Program-made: the position numbers and the translations under genes
The notes under the pieces: model-generated
Told to the model about the DNA's origin: nothing
Seen by the model: the letters and a program-made list of their open reading frames with translations, nothing else
The model's database searches: none
Shown: one piece after another, positions 1-7,689 of the stretch
Position numbering within the stretch: the first letter of the stretch is position 1
Layout of the letters: each line of letters opens with the position of its first letter
Source of the DNA: CAYQMF01 sp964418595
Lineage (GTDB): Bacteria > Planctomycetota > UBA1135 > UBA2386
Length of the DNA: 22,290 bases
Direction of reading: 5' to 3'
NCBI GenBank assembly: GCA_964418595.1
Contig: CAYQMF010000116.1
Location: 1-22,290, forward strand

Positions 1-383
1 ACGTGCGCGACTGGATCCACGTCGTCGACCACTGCGAGGGCGTGCTGGCGGTGATGGACAAGGGCCGACTCGGCGAGGTCTACAACCTCGGCGGCGAGGC
101 CGAGATGGAGAACATCGTGGTGGTGAAGTCGATCCTCGCCGCGCTCGGCAAGGGCGAAGACCTCATCCACTACGTCACCGATCGCCCCGGGCACGATCGC
201 CGCTACGCGATGGACATCGCCAAGGTGAAGCGCGAGCTCGGTTGGAAGCCGAGGTACACCTTCGCGCGCGGCCTGAAGGAGACCGTCGATTGGTACGTCG
301 CCAACCGCAGCTGGTGGGAGCGCGTGCGGAGCGGGGCGTACCAGGAGTACTACGAGAAGCAGTACGGCGATCGGGTGAGGTAG
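1..383 (+). CDS. rfbB: dTDP-glucose 4,6-dehydratase, C-terminal part (5' end outside window)
   Basis: This is the last ~127 codons of an extended SDR-family sugar-nucleotide dehydratase (RmlB/RfbB), which converts dTDP-glucose to dTDP-4-keto-6-deoxyglucose in the cytoplasm on the path to dTDP-rhamnose and related deoxysugars. The reading frame is already open at base 1, so the catalytic and NAD-binding N-terminal parts lie upstream. Family-diagnostic C-terminal motifs are visible: RDWIHVVDHC, YNLGG, the RPGHDRRYAMD block, KRELGW, then TVDWYVANRSWW and a YxEYYEKQYGDR tail. The stop is TAG at 381-383. It sits at the head of an exopolysaccharide locus, so it probably supplies an activated deoxysugar. 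The family call is strong. RmlB versus another dTDP-hexose dehydratase cannot be separated without the N-terminus. Confidence 0.9.
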   Translation, partial: VRDWIHVVDHCEGVLAVMDKGRLGEVYNLGGEAEMENIVVVKSILAALGKGEDLIHYVTDRPGHDRRYAMDIAKVKRELGWKPRYTFARGLKETVDWYVANRSWWERVRSGAYQEYYEKQYGDRVR

Positions 384-388
384 GCGAT

Positions 389-413
389 CCTGGGGCGCGA
401 CGGTGCCCTCAGG
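389..413 (+). terminator. weak terminator-like hairpin after rfbB
   Basis: CCTG-GGGC (389-396) can pair with GCCC-T-CAGG (405-413), giving an 8-bp stem with one bulged T, starting 6 nt after the rfbB stop. There is no T-tract, so it is at best a poor intrinsic terminator. Confidence 0.22.
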
Positions 414-484
414 TCGTCGCGAACACGTCGGCGAGCGTCGCGAACCAGCTCGAGCGCCTGCTTGAAGTCCGCGCGCAGATCGGT

Positions 485-702
485 GGCGGGTCGCGTGTTC
501 GGGCTCGGACTCCGCAGCGCGGCGCAGGAGCGCCGCGCTGCCAGGCTCAGGCTCAGGCTCGTACGGGAGCGGGGAGAGGTCGGTGGGTGTGACGGGGGAG
601 TGATGCGTTGTGATCCTCTCTCCCCGTTCCCGCCCGCGCCCGTACGAGCCTGAGCCAGCCGCGGCGGCGAGCCCGAGCCTGAGCCCGAACACGCGCCCCC
701 GC
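485..702. repeat. large imperfect inverted repeat (two head-to-head copies of an ~90-bp unit)
   Basis: This fills much of the 399-bp gene-free stretch between the convergent genes ending at 383 and 783. Perfect blocks occur in the same order on both arms: GCGTGTTCGGGCTC (493-506) matches the reverse complement of 681-694; GGCTCAGGCTCGTACGGG (550-567) matches the reverse complement of 639-656; a CGGGGAGAG-like block (571-579) matches CCTCTCTCCCCG (615-626). The arms differ in the sequence between blocks, so they look like two diverged copies of one dispersed unit in opposite orientation around a ~35-bp centre. No open frame with protein-like composition is seen here. The rest of 384-782 is C-rich sequence with nothing recognisable. 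Confidence 0.65.
514..541. terminator. 12-bp perfect GC hairpin between convergent genes
   Basis: Bases 514-525 pair perfectly with 530-541 around an AGGA loop (core GCGCGGCGC / GCGCCGCGC). It lies in the left arm of the inverted repeat and is absent from the right arm. Placed between two convergent genes, it could stop or stabilise transcripts from either side. It has no T-tract. A near copy of the stem and loop is present at 14031-14049. Confidence 0.35.
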
Positions 703-782
703 GTCTCACGACCGTCCGGCGCGGTTGGAGCGAGCGGGGGACAGACCGGGCCCCTGCCCGCCCCCCTTCCCTCCTACCTCCC

Positions 783-1868
783 TCACGGCGCCGGGCACCG
801 TTCCAACCACGCCAGCAGCACGTACGCCTCCGCCGTGTGCCGCGGCCCCGGCAACCCCGCGACCCTCCTGGCCCCCGCCTGCACGAAGCGCGCCTGGAAG
901 AACTCGTACAACACCGACCCCGCATCGCGCCCCGCACGCCCGACCCTGCCGTCGAGCTGCACGCTGGTGATCCCCTCGCTCCGCATCCGTTCCGCCATGC
1001 GTTCCAGCTCCTCCGACGACGCCCCGAACAGGAACTCACGGAACGCCAGCACCTCGTGCTCTGCGTGCTCGTGACCCGTCAGCAGCGTCACGAACTCGGC
1101 ATCCGCGCCGGAGGTCAGGAGCTGGAACAGTTCGCTGGTCCCGAGCAGTGAGCCGCCGACCACGCGCACGCGCTGGCGCGCTTCCCACGTCTCCTCGAGG
1201 ATCGGAAAGAAGTCGTGCGCGCGCCAGGTGAGCCGCTGGCCCCACAGGCGCGCGAGGTGCCGCGCCGCGAGCGCGCGTTGTTCGCGACGCAAGGTCTGAT
1301 CCGTCACCAGCGTGGCGAGCACCTCCTCCGTCAGCCGGCAGTAGACCCCGGCGCGCAGCTTGCGCGTGGCCACTTCGCGCAGCGCCACGGCCTCGTCGGC
1401 GTCCGCGAGCCCGTTGCAGACGTGCCACAGCATGCGGAAGAAGTTGACCTGCGCCATGGTGAGCGCCCGACCGACCAGCGCCTGGGTGGGGGCGCGGAAG
1501 GCGAACGTCGCCTGATCCGTTCCCACCAGCGTTTCCACCAGGGACTCGAGCCCGCGCCGGCGACCCCCGAGGTTCTGCTCGGCGAGCGGCGAGGGGTAGC
1601 GCGCCAGGAGGTCGCCGAACTGGCCCAGCAGCAGGACCTGCTCGTCGATGGCGTCCGCGGTCGCGGCCGCGTCCGCGCCCCCGGTTCGCCGCAGGGCCGT
1701 CGCGATCCGCTCCGCGAGTTCCACCTCGTCGGCCTGCAGTGGCTGGTTCGATCCCGGTGGCCGTGGCACGAGCACGGCGCGCCATCTTGCCGCGACGCGA
1801 CCGAGGACGCCAGGAATGGAGCGCGAGCGAAGGCCGGCGGGGCGCCGTCGGCCGCGACGGAATGGCAT
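783..1868 (-). CDS. hypothetical protein, unrecognised
   Basis: I do not recognise this 361-residue protein. Its composition is that of a real high-G+C gene: alternating charged and aliphatic residues, largely predicted helix, no signal peptide and no clear membrane segment. The N-terminal ~45 residues are very Arg/Pro-rich, and the body contains several Trp/Phe-rich helices and a His/Glu cluster (HEHAEHE) about two thirds along. I chose the ATG at 1866-1868. The frame is open further upstream to an ATG at 1961, but that would run into the upstream region of the divergent export gene. It is transcribed opposite to the exopolysaccharide operon and interrupts it between rfbB and the export gene. 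No catalytic motif is evident. The N-terminus is uncertain and no function is assigned. Confidence 0.6.
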   Translation of the reverse strand: MPFRRGRRRPAGLRSRSIPGVLGRVAARWRAVLVPRPPGSNQPLQADEVELAERIATALRRTGGADAAATADAIDEQVLLLGQFGDLLARYPSPLAEQNLGGRRRGLESLVETLVGTDQATFAFRAPTQALVGRALTMAQVNFFRMLWHVCNGLADADEAVALREVATRKLRAGVYCRLTEEVLATLVTDQTLRREQRALAARHLARLWGQRLTWRAHDFFPILEETWEARQRVRVVGGSLLGTSELFQLLTSGADAEFVTLLTGHEHAEHEVLAFREFLFGASSEELERMAERMRSEGITSVQLDGRVGRAGRDAGSVLYEFFQARFVQAGARRVAGLPGPRHTAEAYVLLAWLERCPAP

Positions 1869-1987
1869 CACCGGCGGGGGCGCAAACGCCGATAGCAAGG
1901 GGGCGGACCTGGCGGTCTGGTCTTTGCAGTCGACCGCCGGGCCGACATACCATGCGCGCACTCGTGCAAGCTCGCGCCTACCGCATC

Positions 1988-2833
1988 ATGTCACCGGCCC
2001 AACGACTCCGTCCCGCCGCACGCGCCTCCTGGCATGGGGTCGTCCGCGCGCTCGCGTTGCTGGGGGCGGTCCTGCTCCCGGGATGCGCCCAGATCGAGGA
2101 GAAGCGGATCGCCGAGCTGCTGCACGAGAAGGGCTTCGGCACCCGCGCTCAAGGCGTGGCGACCCTCGAGAACTACGTCGCCGGCGGCGACCTCGTCCAG
2201 TTCCTGCTCGACCCCATCGCGCAGTTGCAGCCGGGTGCGGAGATGCTCGCGCTCCTGTCCACGGTGCAGCCGGTCGGGATCGACGGCACGATCGTCGTGC
2301 CCTACGTGGGCTCGATGCGCGTGCTCGGCATGACGGAAGCCGCGCTGGGCGCGATGGTCACCGACCTGCTGCAGCGCAACTACCAGTTCCCCATCAAGGT
2401 GCAGGCGCGCGTCGTCGCGAACATCGGCAAGGGGTTCTACACATTCGGCGAGGTCGGGCGACGCGGGCGCAACTTCTTCCCCCACGCCGACCTCACCCTG
2501 TTCGAGGCCATGACCCTCATCGGCTGGACGCCGCTCGCCAACCTGGGGCGCATCCGGCTGATCCGGCCCGACGCCGAGAACCCGCTCATCGTCGAGGTCA
2601 ACCTGCGCGAGATGATCCTCACCGGGATCATGCGCTACAACCTCCGCCTGCAGGAGAACGACATCATCTACGTGCCGCCGACGTTCTTCGGCGCGCTCAC
2701 CCGTTTCGTCGAGAAGCTGCTGCAGCCGCTGAGCGTGGCAGTGCGCGCGATGTTCGGGCTCACCACGCTGGAGTACACCTACGACGTGCTCACCGGCAAC
2801 TCGCCGCTGCTGAACAACCGCTTCTACTTCTGA
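1988..2833 (+). CDS. polysaccharide export lipoprotein (Wza/GumB-like)
   Basis: This 281-residue protein is a predicted outer-membrane polysaccharide export component. Residues 18-33 form a lipoprotein signal ending in a lipobox (LLPGC, lipidated Cys33). A Poly_export-type domain follows from about residue 75 (LQPGAEM...GTIVVPYVGSMRVLGMT), then an SLBB-like β-grasp segment (FYTFGEVGRRG...LTLFEAMTLIGW) and a YVPP motif near residue 235. A C-terminal helical stretch could be the membrane-spanning helix. ATG 1988 gives a normal-length signal peptide. ATG 1952 in the same frame would add 12 residues. A faint -35/-10-like pair (TTTGCA at 1923, CATACC at 1946) also favours 1988. It starts the main operon and ends 3 bp before the Wzz-type gene, its usual partner in the export channel. 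Confidence 0.88.
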   Translation: MSPAQRLRPAARASWHGVVRALALLGAVLLPGCAQIEEKRIAELLHEKGFGTRAQGVATLENYVAGGDLVQFLLDPIAQLQPGAEMLALLSTVQPVGIDGTIVVPYVGSMRVLGMTEAALGAMVTDLLQRNYQFPIKVQARVVANIGKGFYTFGEVGRRGRNFFPHADLTLFEAMTLIGWTPLANLGRIRLIRPDAENPLIVEVNLREMILTGIMRYNLRLQENDIIYVPPTFFGALTRFVEKLLQPLSVAVRAMFGLTTLEYTYDVLTGNSPLLNNRFYF

Positions 2834-2836
2834 CCG

Positions 2837-4447
2837 ATGACCCAGCTCGACCTGCCGCCGATCTCGCTCGCGCGCTACGTCGACCTCCTCAAGCGGAGGC
2901 GATGGCAGGTCGTGCCGGTGAGCTTGCTCGGGCTCGGGATCGGCGCGCTGGTGGCGTTCTTCATCCCGCGCTACTACGTCGTTCGCACCGACATCCGCTA
3001 CAACGCGGAGCTGCTGCTGAGCCCGCAGCAGCGGTCGATCGATGATCCGCTCACGGAGCTGCTGGCCAGCGCCAAGATCCTCATCCCCGCGCAGATCCCC
3101 GCCGTGCTCAAGGAGCTGGGCTGGCCGGAGGCCGCGGTGGAAGACCAGGACGCGCGCGCCGGGTTCGAGGCCGACGTGCGCAGCCGCGTCGACATCGTCG
3201 ACCTGGGCCCGACGTCGAAGCAGCGGCAGAACACGCACCTGCGCATCGGCTACCGCGACACCGACGGCACGCGCGTGGCGAAGTTCGCCAACGCCCTGCG
3301 CGACCGCTGGATCTCGCAGCAGATCCGTGAGGTGGAGCAGGCCAGCATCGGCGAGATCGACCAGCTCCAGCGCGAGCGCAACAAGCTCCTCGACGAGGTC
3401 GAGTTCATCGCGCAGGAGATCGTCACCTTCCAGCGCCAGCACGAGCTCGACCCGAGCCTCGGCGGCAGCATCGAACCGGTCTCGAAGCTGGCGGGCCTCG
3501 AGCTGGCCGAACTCGAGCGGCGCGACGAGGAACTGGTGCGGGAGCTGGCACGGCTGCAGGCGCAACTCGCCGGCATCGACCAGCGGCTGGCGGAGGGCAT
3601 GCCCAAGACCATCCGCCGCAAGATCGCGCCGCCAGAGGATCCGATCGTCCTGGCCAAGATCAACGCGCTGAGCCTCGACATCCTCGGGCTGGAGACCTTG
3701 CTGGGGCTGATCTCGGAGAACCACGAGCGGCACGCGCCCTCCGTGGCGCTGCTGGAGAAGAAGAAGGCCGAACTCGCCGTGCTCGTGCCGGTGGAAGACG
3801 AGGAGGTCGTGCCCAACCCGGAGTACCTCAAGCTCGAGCAGAGCCGCGACGAGACCGACCGCCTCATCCGCGAGACGCTGAGCGTGCAGGAGCCGTTGCA
3901 GACGCGGATCAAGAGCCTGCGGCAGCGCCTGGCACGGCTGCCCGGGCTGGCGGTCGACTACAAGGAGAAGCTGCAGCGCGAGGCGGCGGCACGGGCGCGC
4001 ATCAGCGAGAACGACGCGGCGCTGCGGGTCGCGGAGAACCGCCGCCGGCAGATCATCGAGTCCAGGCCGTTCACGGTGATGTACGAGGCGCGCACGCCGC
4101 CGCGGCCGACGGATCCCAACCCGACCGTGCTGGCGCTGGTCGGCAGCCTCATCGGGCTCGGGCTGGCCATCGGGCTGATCCTGCTGCTCGACGCGATGCG
4201 CTTCACCTTCAAGACCATGCAGGATCTCGAGCACGGCCTGTCGGTGCCGGTGCTCGGCGGGGTGAGCCACCTCGAGACGGTCGACGAGCGCGCGGGCGTG
4301 CGCCGCCACCGGATGGTGGCGACTGCCCTCGCCTCGCTCACCGTCCTGCTCGTGGTGGTGGTCGTGACCATCTACTACGTGGCGCCGGCGCGCCTGCCGG
4401 GCTTCATGTTCGACGTGCTGGAGCTGTTGCTCGGAACCGGGGGCTGA
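2837..4447 (+). CDS. polysaccharide chain-length determinant / co-polymerase (Wzz/GumC-like)
   Basis: This 536-residue inner-membrane protein should set chain length and link polymerisation to the export lipoprotein. It has a transmembrane helix at ~23-43, a long periplasmic region with heptad-rich coiled coil (~165-410), and a second transmembrane helix at ~429-453. The latter is preceded by the Pro-rich TPPRPTDPNP motif typical of Wzz proteins. Unusually, a third hydrophobic helix (~493-515) follows a ~40-residue loop, so the C-terminus may be periplasmic. There is no Walker A/B kinase domain and no C-terminal Tyr cluster, so any autokinase of the system is encoded elsewhere. ATG 2837 is 3 bp after the export-gene stop, implying co-translation. 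Confidence 0.87.
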   Translation: MTQLDLPPISLARYVDLLKRRRWQVVPVSLLGLGIGALVAFFIPRYYVVRTDIRYNAELLLSPQQRSIDDPLTELLASAKILIPAQIPAVLKELGWPEAAVEDQDARAGFEADVRSRVDIVDLGPTSKQRQNTHLRIGYRDTDGTRVAKFANALRDRWISQQIREVEQASIGEIDQLQRERNKLLDEVEFIAQEIVTFQRQHELDPSLGGSIEPVSKLAGLELAELERRDEELVRELARLQAQLAGIDQRLAEGMPKTIRRKIAPPEDPIVLAKINALSLDILGLETLLGLISENHERHAPSVALLEKKKAELAVLVPVEDEEVVPNPEYLKLEQSRDETDRLIRETLSVQEPLQTRIKSLRQRLARLPGLAVDYKEKLQREAAARARISENDAALRVAENRRRQIIESRPFTVMYEARTPPRPTDPNPTVLALVGSLIGLGLAIGLILLLDAMRFTFKTMQDLEHGLSVPVLGGVSHLETVDERAGVRRHRMVATALASLTVLLVVVVVTIYYVAPARLPGFMFDVLELLLGTGG

Positions 4448-4459
4448 CGGAGAGCCGCG

Positions 4460-5812
4460 GTGCGCGACCTGGTCGTCTTTCTGGTCGTCGTGCTGCTCCT
4501 GCCGCACGCCACGCGCAAGCCGTTCCTCGGGCTGATCCTGTTCTCGTGGCTGGCCTACATGCGGCCGCAGGACCTGTGCTGGGGCTTCGCCCGCGAGATG
4601 CGCTTCAGCTTCCTCGTGGCGGCGGCGATGGTGGTGGGCTTCTTCGCGTACGAATCGGGCCGGCGACCGTTCACCCGCTGGGACGCCCGTACCAGGCTGA
4701 TGGTGGCCCTGCTCGTGTTCATCACCGTGGGCTTCCTCTTCGCGCGCGACCAGGGCAAGTACGCACTGCGGTACTACTTCGAGTTCCTGAAGATCATCCT
4801 GATCTCGTTGTTCACCGTTGGCCAGGTGACCGATCGCAAGCGGCTGCGGATCCTGCTGTGGACCATCTGCGGCTGCTTCGCGTTCTACGGGTTCAAGGGC
4901 GGCCTGTTCGGTGTGTTGACCGGCGGCTCGCGCATCCTGCGCGGCCCGGGCGGCATGCTCGAGGACAACAACGACTTCGCCCTCGCCCTCGTCATGAGCG
5001 TGCCGCTCCTGTTCTACCTGGGACGTGCGGAGGGCCGGCGGTCGCTGCGCATCCTGTGCGATGTCGGGGTCGTCCTGACGATCATCACCATCTTCCTCAC
5101 GCACTCGCGTGGCGCCGCTGTGGCCACCACCGCGGCCCTGCTGGTGATGGCCTGGCGCTCCGGCAACTTCCTCAAGGCCCTGGCCGGCCTGTTCCTCGGC
5201 TCGCTCCTGTTCCTGGCCGTGGCGCCGCAGCACGTGCTCGATCGGCTGGGCACTCTGGAGCAGGGCACGCAGGAAGGCTCCGCCGCCACCCGCATCCGTG
5301 CCTGGACCGTGGCGCTGCGCATGATCCAGGCGAACCCGGTCCTCGGCGTGGGCATCCGCAACTTCCGCGAGCACTGGCACGACCACAGCGGTGATCTCGT
5401 CGAGAACCGCGGCCGCGACTTCGCCTACGTCGCGCACAACTCATACCTGCAGATCTGGGCGGAGGGCGGCACCACCTCGTTCGCGTGCTACATGGGCCTG
5501 TTGCTCGCGAGCTTCCTGGCGCTGCGCCGGGTGCGGCGCTGGGCAAAGGGACGCGCCGACCTGCAATGGGCCGGGACCTATGCGCGGATGATGGAAGCGT
5601 CCCTCGTGGGCTTCATGGTCGGCTCGTTCTTCCTCAACCGCGGCCACTTCGACCTCGTCTACCACTTCATCGCGATCGTGAGCTGCATCGCGATCGTCGC
5701 GCGGTCGGAGATGCTGGCCGCAGTGGCGCCGGCGGCCGCAGCCGGGGTGCGCGCCGGCATCGACGTGCGCCTGCGGCCGGCGTTCGCGGGAGCGGGGCAA
5801 CAGCGGTGGTGA
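4460..5812 (+). CDS. O-antigen ligase-like membrane protein, exosortase-system type (Wzy_C family)
   Basis: This 450-residue polytopic membrane protein has about ten hydrophobic segments and the architecture of the putative O-glycosylation ligase found in exosortase A loci. Diagnostic features are the early LFSWLAYMRPQDL segment, the GGPGGMLEDNNDFAL-type block, THSRGA near the middle, and the large periplasmic loop (TRIRAWTVALRMIQANPVLG ... AHNSYLQIWAEGG) with the conserved His-Asn of Wzy_C proteins. Known members polymerise or transfer lipid-linked glycan at the periplasmic face; which of these applies here cannot be told. I chose GTG 4460 because GGAG at 4449-4452 is well placed upstream. 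The tail (~425-450) is Ala/Arg-rich and probably unstructured. Confidence 0.87.
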   Translation: MRDLVVFLVVVLLLPHATRKPFLGLILFSWLAYMRPQDLCWGFAREMRFSFLVAAAMVVGFFAYESGRRPFTRWDARTRLMVALLVFITVGFLFARDQGKYALRYYFEFLKIILISLFTVGQVTDRKRLRILLWTICGCFAFYGFKGGLFGVLTGGSRILRGPGGMLEDNNDFALALVMSVPLLFYLGRAEGRRSLRILCDVGVVLTIITIFLTHSRGAAVATTAALLVMAWRSGNFLKALAGLFLGSLLFLAVAPQHVLDRLGTLEQGTQEGSAATRIRAWTVALRMIQANPVLGVGIRNFREHWHDHSGDLVENRGRDFAYVAHNSYLQIWAEGGTTSFACYMGLLLASFLALRRVRRWAKGRADLQWAGTYARMMEASLVGFMVGSFFLNRGHFDLVYHFIAIVSCIAIVARSEMLAAVAPAAAAGVRAGIDVRLRPAFAGAGQQRW

Positions 5813-5826
5813 GGGCGGGCTGAGGC

Positions 5827-7689
5827 ATGTGCGGGATCGCGGGAGTGTTCCGGCGCCGGCAGGACGCGCCGGTGGAGCACGCGGTGCTCGCCGCCATGGC
5901 CGGCGCGATCGCGCACCGCGGCCCGGACGGCGAGGCGTTCCGCGTCGGGCCGGGCTACGGCCTCGCGCACCGTCGCCTCGCCATCGTCGACCTGGTCAGC
6001 GGCGATCAGCCGATGACCGATGCCACCGGTCGGCTGTGGGTGGTGTTCAACGGCGAGATCTACAACCACGAGGAGCTGCGCGCAGACCTCGAAGCAGCGG
6101 GCGCGCGCTTCGTGACGCGCTCCGACACGGAGGTGCTGCTGCACGGCTGGCGCGCCTGGGGCGAAGGCCTCCCCGCGCGGCTGCGCGGCATGTTCGCGTT
6201 CGCCCTGGTCGACGAGGCACAGGACCTGCTGTTCGCCGCGCGCGACCGGATCGGCAAGAAGCCGTTCCACTACGTGGAGACCGGCGACGGGCTCGCCTTC
6301 GCGTCCGAGATCAAGGCGCTGTTCGCCGGCGATCCGCAGGTGTCGCGCGCGCTCGATCGCGAAGCGGTGGCGCAGTTCCTCTGCCTGCGCTACGTGGCCG
6401 AGCCGCGCAGCGTGTTTCGCGCGATCCGCAAGCTGCCCCCGGCGCACGCGATGGTGGTGCGCCGCGGCCAGGCGCCCCGGGTGTCGCGCTACTGGGGCCT
6501 GTCGTTTGCGACCGAAGACCGGCGGAGCGAGGCGGAACTCGGCGAGGCGGCGCTCTCGCTCCTCGACGAGGCGACGCGGCTGCGCCTGATGTCGGACGTG
6601 CCGCTCGGGGCGTTCCTGTCCGGCGGCGTCGACAGCTTCGCGGTGGTCGACTCGATGGCGCGCACCTCCAACGCGCCGGTGGTCGCATGCACGGTGGGGT
6701 TCGACGACCCGCGTTTCGACGAGCGTGCGTACGCCCGCGCCGCGGCGAGCCAGGTCGGCGCCACCCTGCACGAGGCGGAGCTGCGGCTGGCCGACATGGA
6801 GGAGCAGGCGTGGTTCGCGAACACGTTCGACGAGCCGTTCGCCGACAGCAGCGCGGTGCCGACCTTCCACGTCAGCCGGCTGGCGCGCCGCCACGTGACG
6901 GTGGCGCTGGCCGGCGATGGCGGCGACGAGTGCTTCGGCGGCTACCGCCGCTATCGCTTCGACCTCGTCGAGAACCGCGTGCGGCGGTGGCTGCCGGCTC
7001 CGGTGTGGCGGCTGCTCGGCGCGGTCTACCCCAAGGCCGACTTCCTGCCACGCGCACTGCGCTACAAGCGCACCTTGCAAAACCTCGGGCGTGATCCGGC
7101 CACCGCCTACGCGCGCTCCGTGTCGGCGAGCCTGCCGGAAGAAGTGCTGCCGCTGCTGCGCGGGGCCTTGGACCTCGATCCGCTCGCGCCCGTCATCGAC
7201 GCGTACCGCACGAGCGACGGGCGCGACGCGCTTGCGCGCGCGACCGCGGCGGACTTCGCGACGTACCTGCCGAGCGACATCCTGGTGAAGGTCGACCGCG
7301 CCTCGATGGCCTCGTCGCTCGAGGTGCGCGCTCCGTTCCTCGACCATCACCTGGTCGAGTTCGCCGCGCGCGTACCCACCGCGCTGAAGATCCGCGCCGG
7401 GCGCGGCAAGGCCTTCCTGCGCACGGCGCTGCGCGGCCGGCTGGGTGATTCGATCGAGAACCGGCCCAAGCAGGGCTTCTCCGTGCCGCTGCGCGCGTGG
7501 ATGGCGGCGGGGCTCGGCCGGGAACTGGAGGGTCACCTCGCCGCGGGCCCGCTCGGCGAGTGGATCGAGCCGGCGGCCGCGCGCAGCATGCTCGCGCGGC
7601 ACCGCGCCGGCGTGCGCGACCACGGCGAGCTGCTGTGGGCGTTGCTCGTGTTCGGGCGCTTCCTTGCGCGGTGGGGAGGCCAGGCGTGA
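5827..7689 (+). CDS. asparagine synthase-like amidotransferase, exosortase-locus type
   Basis: This 620-residue protein is a glutamine-hydrolysing asparagine synthase homologue. The N-terminal Ntn glutaminase domain has the catalytic Cys2 after Met (MCGIAG), plus AHRGPDG, the GLAHRRLAIVDL block, and FNGEIYNHEELR. The C-terminal synthetase domain has the pyrophosphate loop SGGVDS at residues 265-270, GDGGDECFGGYRRY around 365, and the DILVKVDRASMASSLEVRAPFLD block near 490. Length and motif pattern match the amidotransferases of exosortase/PEP-CTERM exopolysaccharide loci rather than free asparagine synthesis. The likely role is amidation of a sugar carboxyl group in the glycan, but the substrate is inferred. 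Its TGA stop overlaps the next gene's GTG start (GTGA, 7686-7689). Confidence 0.9.
   Translation: MCGIAGVFRRRQDAPVEHAVLAAMAGAIAHRGPDGEAFRVGPGYGLAHRRLAIVDLVSGDQPMTDATGRLWVVFNGEIYNHEELRADLEAAGARFVTRSDTEVLLHGWRAWGEGLPARLRGMFAFALVDEAQDLLFAARDRIGKKPFHYVETGDGLAFASEIKALFAGDPQVSRALDREAVAQFLCLRYVAEPRSVFRAIRKLPPAHAMVVRRGQAPRVSRYWGLSFATEDRRSEAELGEAALSLLDEATRLRLMSDVPLGAFLSGGVDSFAVVDSMARTSNAPVVACTVGFDDPRFDERAYARAAASQVGATLHEAELRLADMEEQAWFANTFDEPFADSSAVPTFHVSRLARRHVTVALAGDGGDECFGGYRRYRFDLVENRVRRWLPAPVWRLLGAVYPKADFLPRALRYKRTLQNLGRDPATAYARSVSASLPEEVLPLLRGALDLDPLAPVIDAYRTSDGRDALARATAADFATYLPSDILVKVDRASMASSLEVRAPFLDHHLVEFAARVPTALKIRAGRGKAFLRTALRGRLGDSIENRPKQGFSVPLRAWMAAGLGRELEGHLAAGPLGEWIEPAAARSMLARHRAGVRDHGELLWALLVFGRFLARWGGQA

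Noticed and set aside
485..702. Insertion sequence with transposase
   Set aside because: There are inverted-repeat blocks but no transposase-like frame and no clear target-site duplication.
1991..5437. Antisense open frame of 1148 codons on the − strand
   Set aside because: It lies opposite the export, Wzz and ligase genes. Its sequence is His/Gln/Arg/Asp-rich with no domain, as expected from the complement of high-G+C codons.
5659..7623. Antisense open frame of 654 codons opposite the amidotransferase gene
   Set aside because: The + strand frame has complete asparagine-synthase motifs; the antisense frame has none.
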